A stretch of 64,000 bases of DNA from Candidatus Saccharimonadota bacterium (GTDB lineage Bacteria; Patescibacteriota; Saccharimonadia; Saccharimonadales; Saccharimonadaceae): contig JAUNHY010000004.1 of NCBI GenBank assembly GCA_030523715.1, positions 22,805 to 86,804 on the forward strand, given 5' to 3'. Made by a program: the position numbers and the translations under genes. The stretch's first letter is position 1; each line of letters begins with the position of its first letter. A model generated the notes under the pieces. The model ran no database searches. It had not been told where the DNA came from and was given only the letters and a program-made list of their open reading frames with translations. Shown here one piece after another: positions 57,439 to 64,000 of the stretch.

Positions 57439-58746
57439 TTATTCGTAACGTAGGGCGTCAATTGGATTTTTATGTGCCGCTCTTCTGGCTGGCAGAGTTC
57501 CAGATAAGAATGCGATTGCCATTATTAGAATAGTTACACTAATCATGTCTGGGATCGTGTAGGTTGCTAGATTGAAAGTTGGAAACGCTTCGAGAAATCC
57601 GCCTTCGGCATGGAAGGCTGCGTTAGCAGCATTACCGATAACCATTGAAACAATGATACCAAAGACGGAACCCCAAAAACCAAGTGAAATTGCTTCAATT
57701 GTAAAGCTAAAGAAGACTTTTGCTGATGACATACCTAGTGCCTTATCGAGGCCAATTTCGCGCGTGCGCTCCTGGACTGACATGAATAATGTATTGATAA
57801 TGCCAATTGCGGCTGCCAACAAGGCAATTAAGCCGAAGATTTTAAAGACGGTCAATATTACATCAAAGAATGTTTTGATAGTGCCAATGATGTCCTCGAT
57901 AGTCATAGCAGAAAGACCGATTTCTTCAAGCTCTTTCTTAATGTCGTCGGAACTATATTTTTCAAAATCGTAGTTAGCCGCAACGGCAAATGTTTGAGAC
58001 TTTACTTCTTCTGGATAATACTTCGTGTTTTCGTCATAAATATCGTCGGCTAGCTTGTTGTTCGTGTATTGATATCCCATTGAAACTACGCCCGGCGCAA
58101 TAATGCCAACTATCTTTGCGTCAAAAGTTTTTTCTTGATGTGTATATTCATCGACTACTATGAGTTGGATTTTTTTGCCGATGGCGTCTTTGTTAGAATA
58201 ACCCAGTGCGTCGGCATATTTTTCTTCGAGTAAAATTTGATATTCATCGGCGCGTAAGTCGAGTTGTTTGCCGGTTACGAGATCAACTTTAATATTTCCT
58301 GGCGGAAGAGCTTCGGCGGTAATGAGGTATTTTTTGTCTGTTTTTTCACTAGTTACATAGGAAATACTAAGAGTTTTTTCTTCGACAATGCTATCTGCGT
58401 CAATGCCGTCGATTTTTTTGAGTTTTTCGATTTGTTCTTCCGTAACTGGGGACATGCCGGTCTGTATTTTGTCTGGATTATATTCGATCAGTCCGCCACC
58501 GCCGCCCATTGCGCCCTGTAAACCCTCAAGTGCGTCAAAAGAATCTTTGGAAACAATTGCGAGATAGCCATCACCGCCGTAGCTATCAACTTGACTATCA
58601 ATGAAATCATTGACGCCGGCCTGAATGGCGGATGTTGAAATAATGGAGAATGATCCAATAAAAATAGCTAATATTGTCAAGAAACTGCGAAGTTTATTGC
58701 GTAGTAAATTGACATTGGCGTCTTTAATAATGTCAATGAGTTTCAT
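57439..58746 (-). CDS. MacB/FtsX-type ABC transporter permease
   Basis: A 435-aa permease: N-terminal helix (residues ~20-40, LRSFLTILAIFIGSFSIIS), a large extracellular MacB-like domain (~45-290), then three helices with the FtsX motif QERTREIGLDKALGMSSAKV. The end is PARRAAHKNPIDALRYE, typical of the family. The partner ATPase lies directly upstream and its stop overlaps this start by 1 nt. It probably drives a mechanical or lipoprotein/peptide export step; substrate unknown. Confidence 0.92.
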   Translation of the reverse strand: MKLIDIIKDANVNLLRNKLRSFLTILAIFIGSFSIISTSAIQAGVNDFIDSQVDSYGGDGYLAIVSKDSFDALEGLQGAMGGGGGLIEYNPDKIQTGMSPVTEEQIEKLKKIDGIDADSIVEEKTLSISYVTSEKTDKKYLITAEALPPGNIKVDLVTGKQLDLRADEYQILLEEKYADALGYSNKDAIGKKIQLIVVDEYTHQEKTFDAKIVGIIAPGVVSMGYQYTNNKLADDIYDENTKYYPEEVKSQTFAVAANYDFEKYSSDDIKKELEEIGLSAMTIEDIIGTIKTFFDVILTVFKIFGLIALLAAAIGIINTLFMSVQERTREIGLDKALGMSSAKVFFSFTIEAISLGFWGSVFGIIVSMVIGNAANAAFHAEGGFLEAFPTFNLATYTIPDMISVTILIMAIAFLSGTLPARRAAHKNPIDALRYE

Positions 58747-59531
58747 TAGTCTTCCTCCACGTCTATACGTTTAGTGGTGTTATGATCGCGCATACCATCA
58801 TTGTCGCCATCGCCATCAAAGTCTTCCGCGTTAATGCTTTTGCTCCCGGAGTCATTAATGATTTGGCCGTCGGCGATATGGATTTGGCGATTACATTTAC
58901 TGGCGAGTTCCTCATCGTGCGTAACAATAATAAGTGTGATTCCTTTCTTTTTATTGAGACCAAACAGGAGTTTTTCGATACGCTCACCAGTGGCAGAATC
59001 AAGGTTGCCGGTTGGTTCATCGGCGAAGATAATTTTTGGATTATTGACGATGGCACGGGCGATACAAACGCGCTGCTTCTGGCCGCCGGAAAGATCATTT
59101 GCTTTATTTTTTGCTTTATCGGCGAGCTCGACGACACGAAGCGCCTCCATGGCGCGACGGCGGCGTTCGCGAAAGCCGATGCCATTGATTTTGAGCGGCA
59201 AGATAACGTTATTTAGAACGGAATCGTTTGAATTCATGAAAAAGCTTTGGAAAACAAAGCCAAATTCGCGATTGCGGAGTTCGTTAAGTTTGCTGGTATG
59301 TAACTTACTAGTGTTTTTGCCGTTTAATTTTATGGTTCCCTGGCTAGGTTTATCTAATAGGGCAAGCAGATGCATTAGAGTAGATTTCCCCGAGCCGGAT
59401 TTTCCGATAATTGCTACCGATTCACCTTCATAGATATCCAAGTCGATACCTTTAAGGGCCTCGAAGCGAGTGTCGCGCTTTCCGTAGACTTTATGTAAGT
59501 TGCGCGTACTTAAAAGTGGTCGTTTACTCAT
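58746..59531 (-). CDS. MacB/LolD-type ABC transporter ATPase
   Basis: A 261-aa ATPase: Walker A IGKSGSGKSTLMH, Q loop FVFQSFFM, signature LSGGQKQRVCIA, Walker B IIFADEPTGNLD, switch His IVTHDEELA. A Asp/Gly-rich C-terminal extension (DFDGDGDNDGMRD) is unusual and looks like a calcium-binding stretch. ATG 59531 is chosen because TATAAT ends exactly 6 nt before it (leaderless); an earlier ATG overlaps the promoter. Confidence 0.93.
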   Translation of the reverse strand: MSKRPLLSTRNLHKVYGKRDTRFEALKGIDLDIYEGESVAIIGKSGSGKSTLMHLLALLDKPSQGTIKLNGKNTSKLHTSKLNELRNREFGFVFQSFFMNSNDSVLNNVILPLKINGIGFRERRRRAMEALRVVELADKAKNKANDLSGGQKQRVCIARAIVNNPKIIFADEPTGNLDSATGERIEKLLFGLNKKKGITLIIVTHDEELASKCNRQIHIADGQIINDSGSKSINAEDFDGDGDNDGMRDHNTTKRIDVEED

Positions 59532-59564
59532 GAGATTATTATATATCAAAATATGAGCTTATGT

Positions 59565-59593
59565 TTGCGGGGCAAGATGACGATAATTATAAT
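59565..59593 (+). promoter_or_regulatory. Promoter of the 187-aa gene
   Basis: TTGCGG (59565-59570), 17 bp, TATAAT (59588-59593). Confidence 0.75.
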
Positions 59594-59625
59594 TGAAACA
59601 TCTTTTATGATTGGGGGTGGCCTAA

Positions 59626-60189
59626 GTGGATGATCAGGAAAAGATTGCTCTTTATCAAAAGCTCGTACAAAGCAGAATCGTAGAGAGCCCAACGGGATTG
59701 ATTGAGCTTCCAATTGCCGCGTTGCAAGAATATCACGATAAGGTAGGCCTTAGCCCTGAGCAGCTTTGCTATTTTGGGTTGCGCTTACCCGGCGCCGAGG
59801 ATGGCATATATGACTATGTGCTGGGCCTAGATTGTGACGACGAGGCATTGGTGCAGATTATGGATGCCTACTACTACGACATGGAGACTGGCGAATCGGC
59901 TTCGTTATCTCATAGTGCCGTTCTGGAAGCTTCGATTTATCGTCGTTATTACAATGGAGACGCGATGGTATGCGGTGATCTGTTGATTGACCAGCTAGGG
60001 CGTCTTTGGATGTGCGTGATGACTGAGGATAATATTGGTGCGCAGATGTGCATTCAGTTCAGTGAGCAAAGCTTTGGATACGAGATTTGCCGGGAGGATT
60101 TGACCTTTATTTCCCGGCTATGGTTCGATGGTAAGACCTTCATGTTTTCGCCGCAGGCGATAACTGGTCATAGCGGTATGCCATCTTAA
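59626..60189 (+). CDS. Hypothetical acidic protein (187 aa)
   Basis: Not recognised. A soluble acidic protein with several Cys, Tyr and Met residues and no membrane segment; stretches EDGIYDYVLGLDCDDEALVQ and ICREDLTFISRLWFDGK stand out. The start is GTG, placed by a GGGGGTGG site 7 nt upstream and the promoter spacing. It is a single-gene unit with its own terminator and belongs to the Shine-Dalgarno set. Confidence 0.7.
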   Translation: MDDQEKIALYQKLVQSRIVESPTGLIELPIAALQEYHDKVGLSPEQLCYFGLRLPGAEDGIYDYVLGLDCDDEALVQIMDAYYYDMETGESASLSHSAVLEASIYRRYYNGDAMVCGDLLIDQLGRLWMCVMTEDNIGAQMCIQFSEQSFGYEICREDLTFISRLWFDGKTFMFSPQAITGHSGMPS

Positions 60190-60195
60190 GGTCGC

Positions 60196-60224
60196 GCCGT
60201 GGCTCTCCGTTGCCACGGCTTTTT
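60196..60224 (+). terminator. Terminator of the 187-aa gene
   Basis: GCCGTGGC-TCTCCGTT-GCCACGGC followed by TTTTT. Confidence 0.9.
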
Positions 60225-60249
60225 AATTGTGCTAAAATGTTTTGCAGAT

Positions 60250-60324
60250 TGGGCCGTCGCCAAGCGGTAAGGCACTGGGTTTTGGTCCCAGCATTCGCAG
60301 GTTCGAATCCTGCCGGCCCAGCCA
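60250..60324 (+). tRNA. tRNA-Gln (UUG), CCA encoded
   Basis: Acceptor TGGGCCG pairs with CGGCCCA, discriminator G, encoded CCA. Anticodon stem CTGGG/CCCAG, loop TTTTGGT, anticodon TTG at 60282-60284. The unusual first pair U1-A72 is typical of bacterial tRNA-Gln. TGC-TAAAAT (60233-60238) is its promoter. Confidence 0.97.
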
Positions 60325-60332
60325 TAAAGAAA

Positions 60333-60354
60333 AATCCCTAGGGGGAGTTTTTTT
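60333..60354 (+). terminator. Probable terminator of tRNA-Gln
   Basis: Short hairpin TCCC-TA-GGGGGA followed by seven T. Confidence 0.6.
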
Positions 60355-60373
60355 ATGGAAATAAGTATTCTGC

Positions 60374-60402
60374 TTGCGTTAATTAATGCTGAAAATTATA
60401 AT
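60374..60402 (+). promoter_or_regulatory. Promoter of the 123-aa gene
   Basis: TTGCGT (60374-60379), 17 bp, TATAAT (60397-60402); +1 falls 1 nt before the ATG at 60410. This decides the start codon. Confidence 0.75.
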
Positions 60403-60409
60403 AATTCTT

Positions 60410-60781
60410 ATGGATAGTAAAGGTATTTCCGCAATAGCGTTTGCTGTGATTCTGATTCTTGCAGCGGGCGTATTCGGAGCGATTTCCTCATCTAAGCCTG
60501 GCGAAGAAGGAGATGGCAAAGCTCAAGTTAATGTTTTGCTTGTTCCGGAATCGGCTAAAGTAAAAATCGGCGATAGCGAGTATGGCAGTGGCAACTTCCA
60601 AATCGATGTCGGAACGTATGACGCTACTATTTTTGCGGATGGTTTCACATCAAAGAATGTTACCCTAGAGGTCGTTGAAGATGGCGATAATATCGTCACT
60701 TTTTATAACTACCTTGAGCCAACTAGCAGCTATTCCGATAAGGATAAAGAACGCTTAGATTTAATTCGCAACTATTTATAA
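60410..60781 (+). CDS. Membrane-anchored PEGA-like domain protein (123 aa)
   Basis: An N-terminal transmembrane segment (residues ~6-24) is followed by a small extracellular beta domain: QVNVLLVPESAKVKIGDSEYG, FQIDVGTYDATIFADGFTSKNVTLEV (in parts). This has the pattern of PEGA domains (short strands, 'V..G.Y.....DGF....V.L.V'), found on surface proteins. The C-terminus is polar. ATG 60410 is used, not the upstream ATG 60386, which lies inside the promoter. First of three exported proteins in a row. Confidence 0.65.
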   Translation: MDSKGISAIAFAVILILAAGVFGAISSSKPGEEGDGKAQVNVLLVPESAKVKIGDSEYGSGNFQIDVGTYDATIFADGFTSKNVTLEVVEDGDNIVTFYNYLEPTSSYSDKDKERLDLIRNYL

Positions 60782-60810
60782 CAAACGTAATGTAATAAGA
60801 AGGAGAAAGA

Positions 60811-61428
60811 ATGCGTCTAAATATTAAAACATGCAGCATAGCTCTATTTGCTATGTTGGCTGTAAGTGCCTTTATGGTCAGCGGAAATGCTTCGGCAAAG
60901 ACTTATTATTTTGGCCACAAGAAAGTCGATTCTTATAACTATCGTCAAGATAAGACTTGGCTGAGTGGCTGGAATTCGGGTAAGTATGGTTGCGGTCCAG
61001 TTTCGATTGCTACGGCGGCTAGCTATCTATATGGACAGAAGATTACGCCTGCAACTGTTGGCGCGGCTGCAAAAAAGATGGGTTATAACTTAAATTCTGG
61101 TTTCAGCGGTAGCGCATTTAAAAACTTAGCCTCAAAAGGTTTAGCCGTAAAGACTTTAAGCAAGAATGCTAACACGATTGCTAGCCATGTCAAAGATGGT
61201 TGGATTGTGGCATTGCACGCACATGGCGGTCAACCGTTTAATGGTGGCCACTGGGTTGTAGTTTATGGCGGCCAAATAAAAGTGAATAGCAAAGGTAATA
61301 TTACTGCTAAAGAATTCTGTATTTCTGATCCTGGCCATTCAAAATATCGTGGCAAATGTGGCTCGGCTAGTGCTTTGCTTAAGAATATGAAGAGTAACAT
61401 TGATGTTGTTGCGATGAAGAGGAAATAG
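60811..61428 (+). CDS. Secreted C39-like cysteine peptidase
   Basis: A 205-aa protein with a clear signal peptide (residues 1-29, cleavage after ASA). The mature part has a papain-like C39 core: the nucleophile in KYGCGPVSIATAASYL, the His in FNGGHWVVVYGG and the Asp in FCISDPGHSK. C39-like domains cleave peptides (bacteriocin leaders, small peptides) or, when secreted alone, act on unknown substrates. Strong AAGGAGA ribosome site. It forms an exported-protein operon with its neighbours (29-bp and 14-bp gaps). Confidence 0.8.
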   Translation: MRLNIKTCSIALFAMLAVSAFMVSGNASAKTYYFGHKKVDSYNYRQDKTWLSGWNSGKYGCGPVSIATAASYLYGQKITPATVGAAAKKMGYNLNSGFSGSAFKNLASKGLAVKTLSKNANTIASHVKDGWIVALHAHGGQPFNGGHWVVVYGGQIKVNSKGNITAKEFCISDPGHSKYRGKCGSASALLKNMKSNIDVVAMKRK

Positions 61429-61442
61429 TTGGAGATTAGATA

Positions 61443-62219
61443 ATGAACGAACAACAGGAACAAATGATTAATACTCAAGAAGTTGCGCCAAACAAGAAGA
61501 ATAAAACGCCGCTTATTATTTGTAGCGTTTCTATAGTAGTATTAATTGCTGCCGTTGCTACTGCTTTTGTCATTAGCAATAAGGGTGGTTTGGCGGATGA
61601 TGACGATAATATAGTGGCAATAGTGGACGATGAGGATGACGAATCTGAAGAGGACCCAGAAGAATTGAATTCTTTTATAGACTCCATAGAATATACCGAA
61701 GATATGGATTTTGTGCAGCTTCAAGCAAGCTTGATTAAGGCTGGGTGGACTGAGCCGACAGAAGATGGTGAAGGTGAGGATATCGCCGACGATTATTGCG
61801 GTGATGGCGAGAAAACTTCTATCGATATGGAGTGGACGGACGAATTCTTTGCCGCTTATACCGATCATGGTGCTCGCGCAATTTTGGATACAGTGTACGG
61901 TTACTTCAAGAGCGTGTATCCAGAATATGAATCGGTTGCCGTCGTAGAAGATAGCTGGTATGGTAGCACTTTCAAGATTAAAGCCGATGACGGCACTATC
62001 TTTGAGGTAAATGCGGCAACGACTCCTTCTATTTCTGGAAATCTGCTTGACGTGACGAAAGTGTCAATTTACACAGAAGGCGAAAAGCAACAATTATTCG
62101 TGCGCGATATTGGTAAGAATAGTAACACGGATTTAGATGTTGCGATGACTAGCGATTTGTCTGACAATGAAGCTACGAATACTATGAGTGGCCTTGTTGG
62201 CGAAGAAGATGGCGAGTAA
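61443..62219 (+). CDS. Membrane-anchored acidic protein (258 aa)
   Basis: Not recognised. A cytoplasmic start with Gln/Glu/Lys, one transmembrane helix (residues ~24-45), then a very acidic linker (DDDDNIVAIVDDEDDESEEDPEE in parts) and a folded extracellular domain of about 150 aa. No catalytic motif is seen. A GGAGA site precedes the ATG; it is the third gene of the secreted C39 operon and ends at a strong terminator. It may bind the C39-like protein or a surface ligand. Confidence 0.65.
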   Translation: MNEQQEQMINTQEVAPNKKNKTPLIICSVSIVVLIAAVATAFVISNKGGLADDDDNIVAIVDDEDDESEEDPEELNSFIDSIEYTEDMDFVQLQASLIKAGWTEPTEDGEGEDIADDYCGDGEKTSIDMEWTDEFFAAYTDHGARAILDTVYGYFKSVYPEYESVAVVEDSWYGSTFKIKADDGTIFEVNAATTPSISGNLLDVTKVSIYTEGEKQQLFVRDIGKNSNTDLDVAMTSDLSDNEATNTMSGLVGEEDGE

Positions 62220-62229
62220 ATAGCGCATA

Positions 62230-62258
62230 TAAAAAGGCCCCGTTTGGGGCCTTTTTTG
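62230..62258 (+). terminator. Terminator of the secreted-protein operon
   Basis: GGCCCCG-TTT-GGGGCC hairpin followed by TTTTTTG. Confidence 0.9.
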
Positions 62259-62271
62259 TTATTATATTAGT

Positions 62272-62361
62272 ATGGACGAAGACGACGAGAAAGCTCTCGA
62301 AATATTGGAATCTTGCGATGACGATGATGATTCGGATGAGCTTTTGGCTTGCGGCGAATAA
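62272..62361 (+). CDS. Acidic microprotein (29 aa) with a leaderless promoter
   Basis: A 29-codon frame made almost wholly of Asp, Glu, Leu and Ala with two Cys (ESCDDDDDSDELLACGE at the end). TGT-TATTAT (62257-62265) is an extended -10 ending exactly 6 nt before the ATG, so the start codon is also the predicted transcription start. It lies between a terminator and the converging BtaA-like gene, whose stop is 1 nt away. No similar protein is known to me. The promoter fit is the main evidence that it is real. Confidence 0.5.
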   Translation: MDEDDEKALEILESCDDDDDSDELLACGE

Positions 62362-63450
62362 TTAACGATTGCTAATCTTCTTAAACACGCAGAAGTCGCG
62401 ATAGAACCAAGACTGGTTTTCGCTGAATAGCTTCTGCGATTTTTCTTGGTCGAAAATAAAACGATGATTCTTAATATAACGTTTGTTTTGCTGGTTCCAA
62501 TAGGCGATTATGGCGCCTTTATTAGCGAGTTTATTAAGTTGATGTATGTTTCTGCGGAAATCTTTTTCGCTCATATATTCAAAAATATCGGAAAGGTTGA
62601 AGAAATCAAAAGACAGATTATTGATGGCTAGCAGGTCGCCATATATTAATTCGATTTTATTTAGATTGGCTTTTATCTTGTAGTAATTTTCGCGTTTCAG
62701 ATAATATGGTAGACTTTCGTCGGTGTAATTACCGAAAGCAATGTAATTAAGGTAAGGATTAGTTCTATTAACTGAATGTGTGACGCCGTATCGCACTCGA
62801 GCTTCGATGTCGTTGCCACTCTCTTTTTTATCGTTTTTGTCGACGTATTTATAGAAGTTCTTGTCGCGGCCGAACTTCCCCATCACCTTTGCGCCGAAAT
62901 ATATTTTAAATAAGGCGCGATAACGGCGAGTGCGAATTTTCTCGTCATAGAATCTCTCTTGCTCTTTAGTGTCGTTGAGCCGGGCAAATTTTTGAAAATC
63001 GGCTTTTTTACAAATAATTGGCACGATGGATTTGCCGAACATTCTGAGAAAACGGTCGAATTTTCCGATGTGAATAATCCCATTATTAATGATGTCTGGA
63101 TTGATGTCGAAGTATGCGCGAGCTTCTGAGGTGAGTTGATTGGAAATGTTACGATAGAGTTCTTGGCGGTTCTTGCAGTCGATTACGCCAAGCAGCTTGA
63201 GGGTTTTAGCTCGATTATAATTGCGTATAGATGCGATTTTGAGCTCCAGACAATACAATTGGGTCTTATTGAGATCGAATGCGTATACTTTTTCTGGGTT
63301 ATGAGCGAGCATGGCCAGCGTGTTGTCGCCAGCCGAGGCGATGGATAGTCCGATTTTATGCTCGTTTATTTCGAGGGCATCCAAAAGAATATTGGTGTCT
63401 TCCCAGCAGTTTGAATAACGAATAAATGAAAAATCAGTTTGTTTGCTCAT
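62362..63450 (-). CDS. DUF3419 / BtaA-like 3-amino-3-carboxypropyl transferase
   Basis: A 362-aa SAM-dependent enzyme. The N-terminus reads FIRYSNCWEDTNILLDAL, then LSIASAGDNTLAMLAHNPEKVYAFDLNKTQLYCLELK (in parts), which is the Rossmann core of BtaA. BtaA transfers the 3-amino-3-carboxypropyl group of SAM to diacylglycerol in the synthesis of betaine lipids (DGTS/DGTA). The C-terminal half has NLSDIFEYMSEKDFRRNI, as in the family. Its start overlaps the upstream PEP-utilising gene by 17 nt. No BtaB methyltransferase is seen. Function beyond the family is inferred. Confidence 0.8.
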   Translation of the reverse strand: MSKQTDFSFIRYSNCWEDTNILLDALEINEHKIGLSIASAGDNTLAMLAHNPEKVYAFDLNKTQLYCLELKIASIRNYNRAKTLKLLGVIDCKNRQELYRNISNQLTSEARAYFDINPDIINNGIIHIGKFDRFLRMFGKSIVPIICKKADFQKFARLNDTKEQERFYDEKIRTRRYRALFKIYFGAKVMGKFGRDKNFYKYVDKNDKKESGNDIEARVRYGVTHSVNRTNPYLNYIAFGNYTDESLPYYLKRENYYKIKANLNKIELIYGDLLAINNLSFDFFNLSDIFEYMSEKDFRRNIHQLNKLANKGAIIAYWNQQNKRYIKNHRFIFDQEKSQKLFSENQSWFYRDFCVFKKISNR

Positions 63451-64000
63451 CTTTTGCGCGCTTTATGATTTCAATTGTACCATTTTTGCCGTCAACTTTG
63501 ACTGTATCGCCATCTTTTACGCGATCCGTGAGCCCGCGCACGCCCACGACTAATGTGATGCCTAATTCTCGCGCTACTACGGCGGAATGCGAAAGAATAC
63601 TACCACGTTCGATAATAATAGCTTCGGCCATTGGGAATAATACTGTCCAACCTGGATCGGTGCGTTTAGCCATCAGTATGTAACCTTTGACGTCTGCGTT
63701 ATCTGGGCTTTCGACGAGTTTAACGACGCCGGTTTTTATTTCGCCACCGCCTGCTACGCCGCTTAATACGCTAGTGTTTAATTGGGTTTCTTGGCGACTA
63801 TAGATTGGGAGCATGTTCTCCTCCTTTATGTCGCCATAAAAATACATGCGCTCATTGGTTGGTTTCTTGTCGTTCTCTTCGTATTCAAGTTTGCGTTTAG
63901 CAATTTTTTCTTTAATTTCTTCTTCGCTATACTTTTGACGACGGATAATTGCAGTTATCTCGTCTTTTTCGAGGAAGAAAATATCGCGTGGGCGCTCAAT
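63434..64000 (-). CDS. C-terminal part of a PEP-utilising enzyme (truncated at window edge)
   Basis: The frame is open to position 64000, so the N-terminus lies outside. The visible 188 aa contain a linker with RPRDIFFLEKDEI, common in PEP synthases, and the swivelling phosphohistidine domain: GYILMAKRTDPGWTVLFPMAEAI and IERGSILSHSAVVARELGI, with the catalytic His in SHSA. Such domains carry phosphate between ATP and PEP/pyruvate in pyruvate phosphate dikinase, PEP synthase and related kinases. Full-length context is needed to name it. It is cotranscribed with the BtaA-like gene. Confidence 0.75.
   Translation of the reverse strand: MERPRDIFFLEKDEITAIIRRQKYSEEEIKEKIAKRKLEYEENDKKPTNERMYFYGDIKEENMLPIYSRQETQLNTSVLSGVAGGGEIKTGVVKLVESPDNADVKGYILMAKRTDPGWTVLFPMAEAIIIERGSILSHSAVVARELGITLVVGVRGLTDRVKDGDTVKVDGKNGTIEIIKRAKDEQTN

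Noticed and set aside
1..64000. Use of an alternative genetic code (UGA as Gly or Trp)
   Set aside because: Genes end at TGA where family length predicts an end (for example the second L,D-transpeptidase), and no long frame needs TGA as a sense codon. The single TAG in the TM2 gene is not enough to argue for recoding.

Overview
The window reads as a compact chromosomal segment of a Patescibacteria (CPR) genome, most likely Candidatus Saccharibacteria (TM7). This is inferred from gene content, not from a marker-gene tree. The support is: dense, short, single-copy housekeeping genes; a conjugation-type VirD4/TraG-like ATPase; a sigma-region-4/HARE-HTH protein; DUF5684, DUF3048, CHAP and L,D-transpeptidase envelope proteins; and no visible amino-acid or nucleotide biosynthesis. 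UGA is used as a normal stop (for example at the end of the second L,D-transpeptidase), so this is not a recoded Gracilibacteria or Absconditabacteria genome. No rRNA, IS element, prophage or CRISPR array was seen. Two tRNA genes (Glu-CUC, Gln-UUG) and one unidentified structured RNA of about 300 nt are present.

Layout. 1-6.5 kb: TraG-like ATPase diverging from a YvcK-HAD fusion, then the sigma4/HARE regulator. 6.5-12.7 kb (minus strand): a VTC-domain / DUF4956 / Cthe_2159-type surface cluster, a CHAP hydrolase and topA. 12.7-20.6 kb: a free-standing EF-Tu domain-II protein, a YcxB-like protein, the unknown ncRNA, pth, PhoH, der, a VanZ-like protein, tRNA-Glu and a membrane pyrophosphatase. 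20.7-30.9 kb: HerA-like ATPase, a very acidic 470-aa protein, DUF3048, gltX with a large inverted repeat at its start, GNAT, mscS, uvrB, DUF5684. 30.9-44.4 kb: murD-murL, uvrA, two unknown proteins, rplY, a PfkB-like/class I aldolase fusion, polA. 44.4-54.2 kb: small membrane and hypothetical proteins, dinB with a small partner, two L,D-transpeptidases, a TM2-domain gene broken by an in-frame amber codon, a UvrD/PD-(D/E)XK helicase, gpsA. 54.2-64 kb: DegV, an RNA m5U methyltransferase, small membrane proteins, a MacB-like ABC pair, tRNA-Gln, a secreted C39-like protein with two membrane-anchored neighbours, a 29-aa acidic microprotein, a BtaA-like transferase and the C-terminus of a PEP-utilising enzyme.

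Working together. The window carries much of nucleotide-excision and translesion repair (UvrA, UvrB, a UvrD-type helicase, PolA, DinB). It has cell-wall functions: MurD plus a MurL-type epimerase (an alternative route to D-glutamate), L,D-transpeptidases and a CHAP hydrolase. Ion-gradient and osmotic genes are the H+/Na+ pyrophosphatase and MscS. Translation genes are GltX, Pth, bL25, Der and two tRNAs. Many envelope proteins fit a host-attached life style.

The strongest new signals are regulatory and structural. About twenty genes have a -10 box placed exactly 6-7 nt before the start codon, which predicts pervasive leaderless transcription. A second set of genes has long leaders, full -35/-10 promoters and strong Shine-Dalgarno sequences. 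There are also an unknown structured RNA, two unusual enzyme fusions, an amber-interrupted TM2 gene, divergent promoters sharing one palindromic -35, orphan promoters, and a large inverted repeat over the gltX start.
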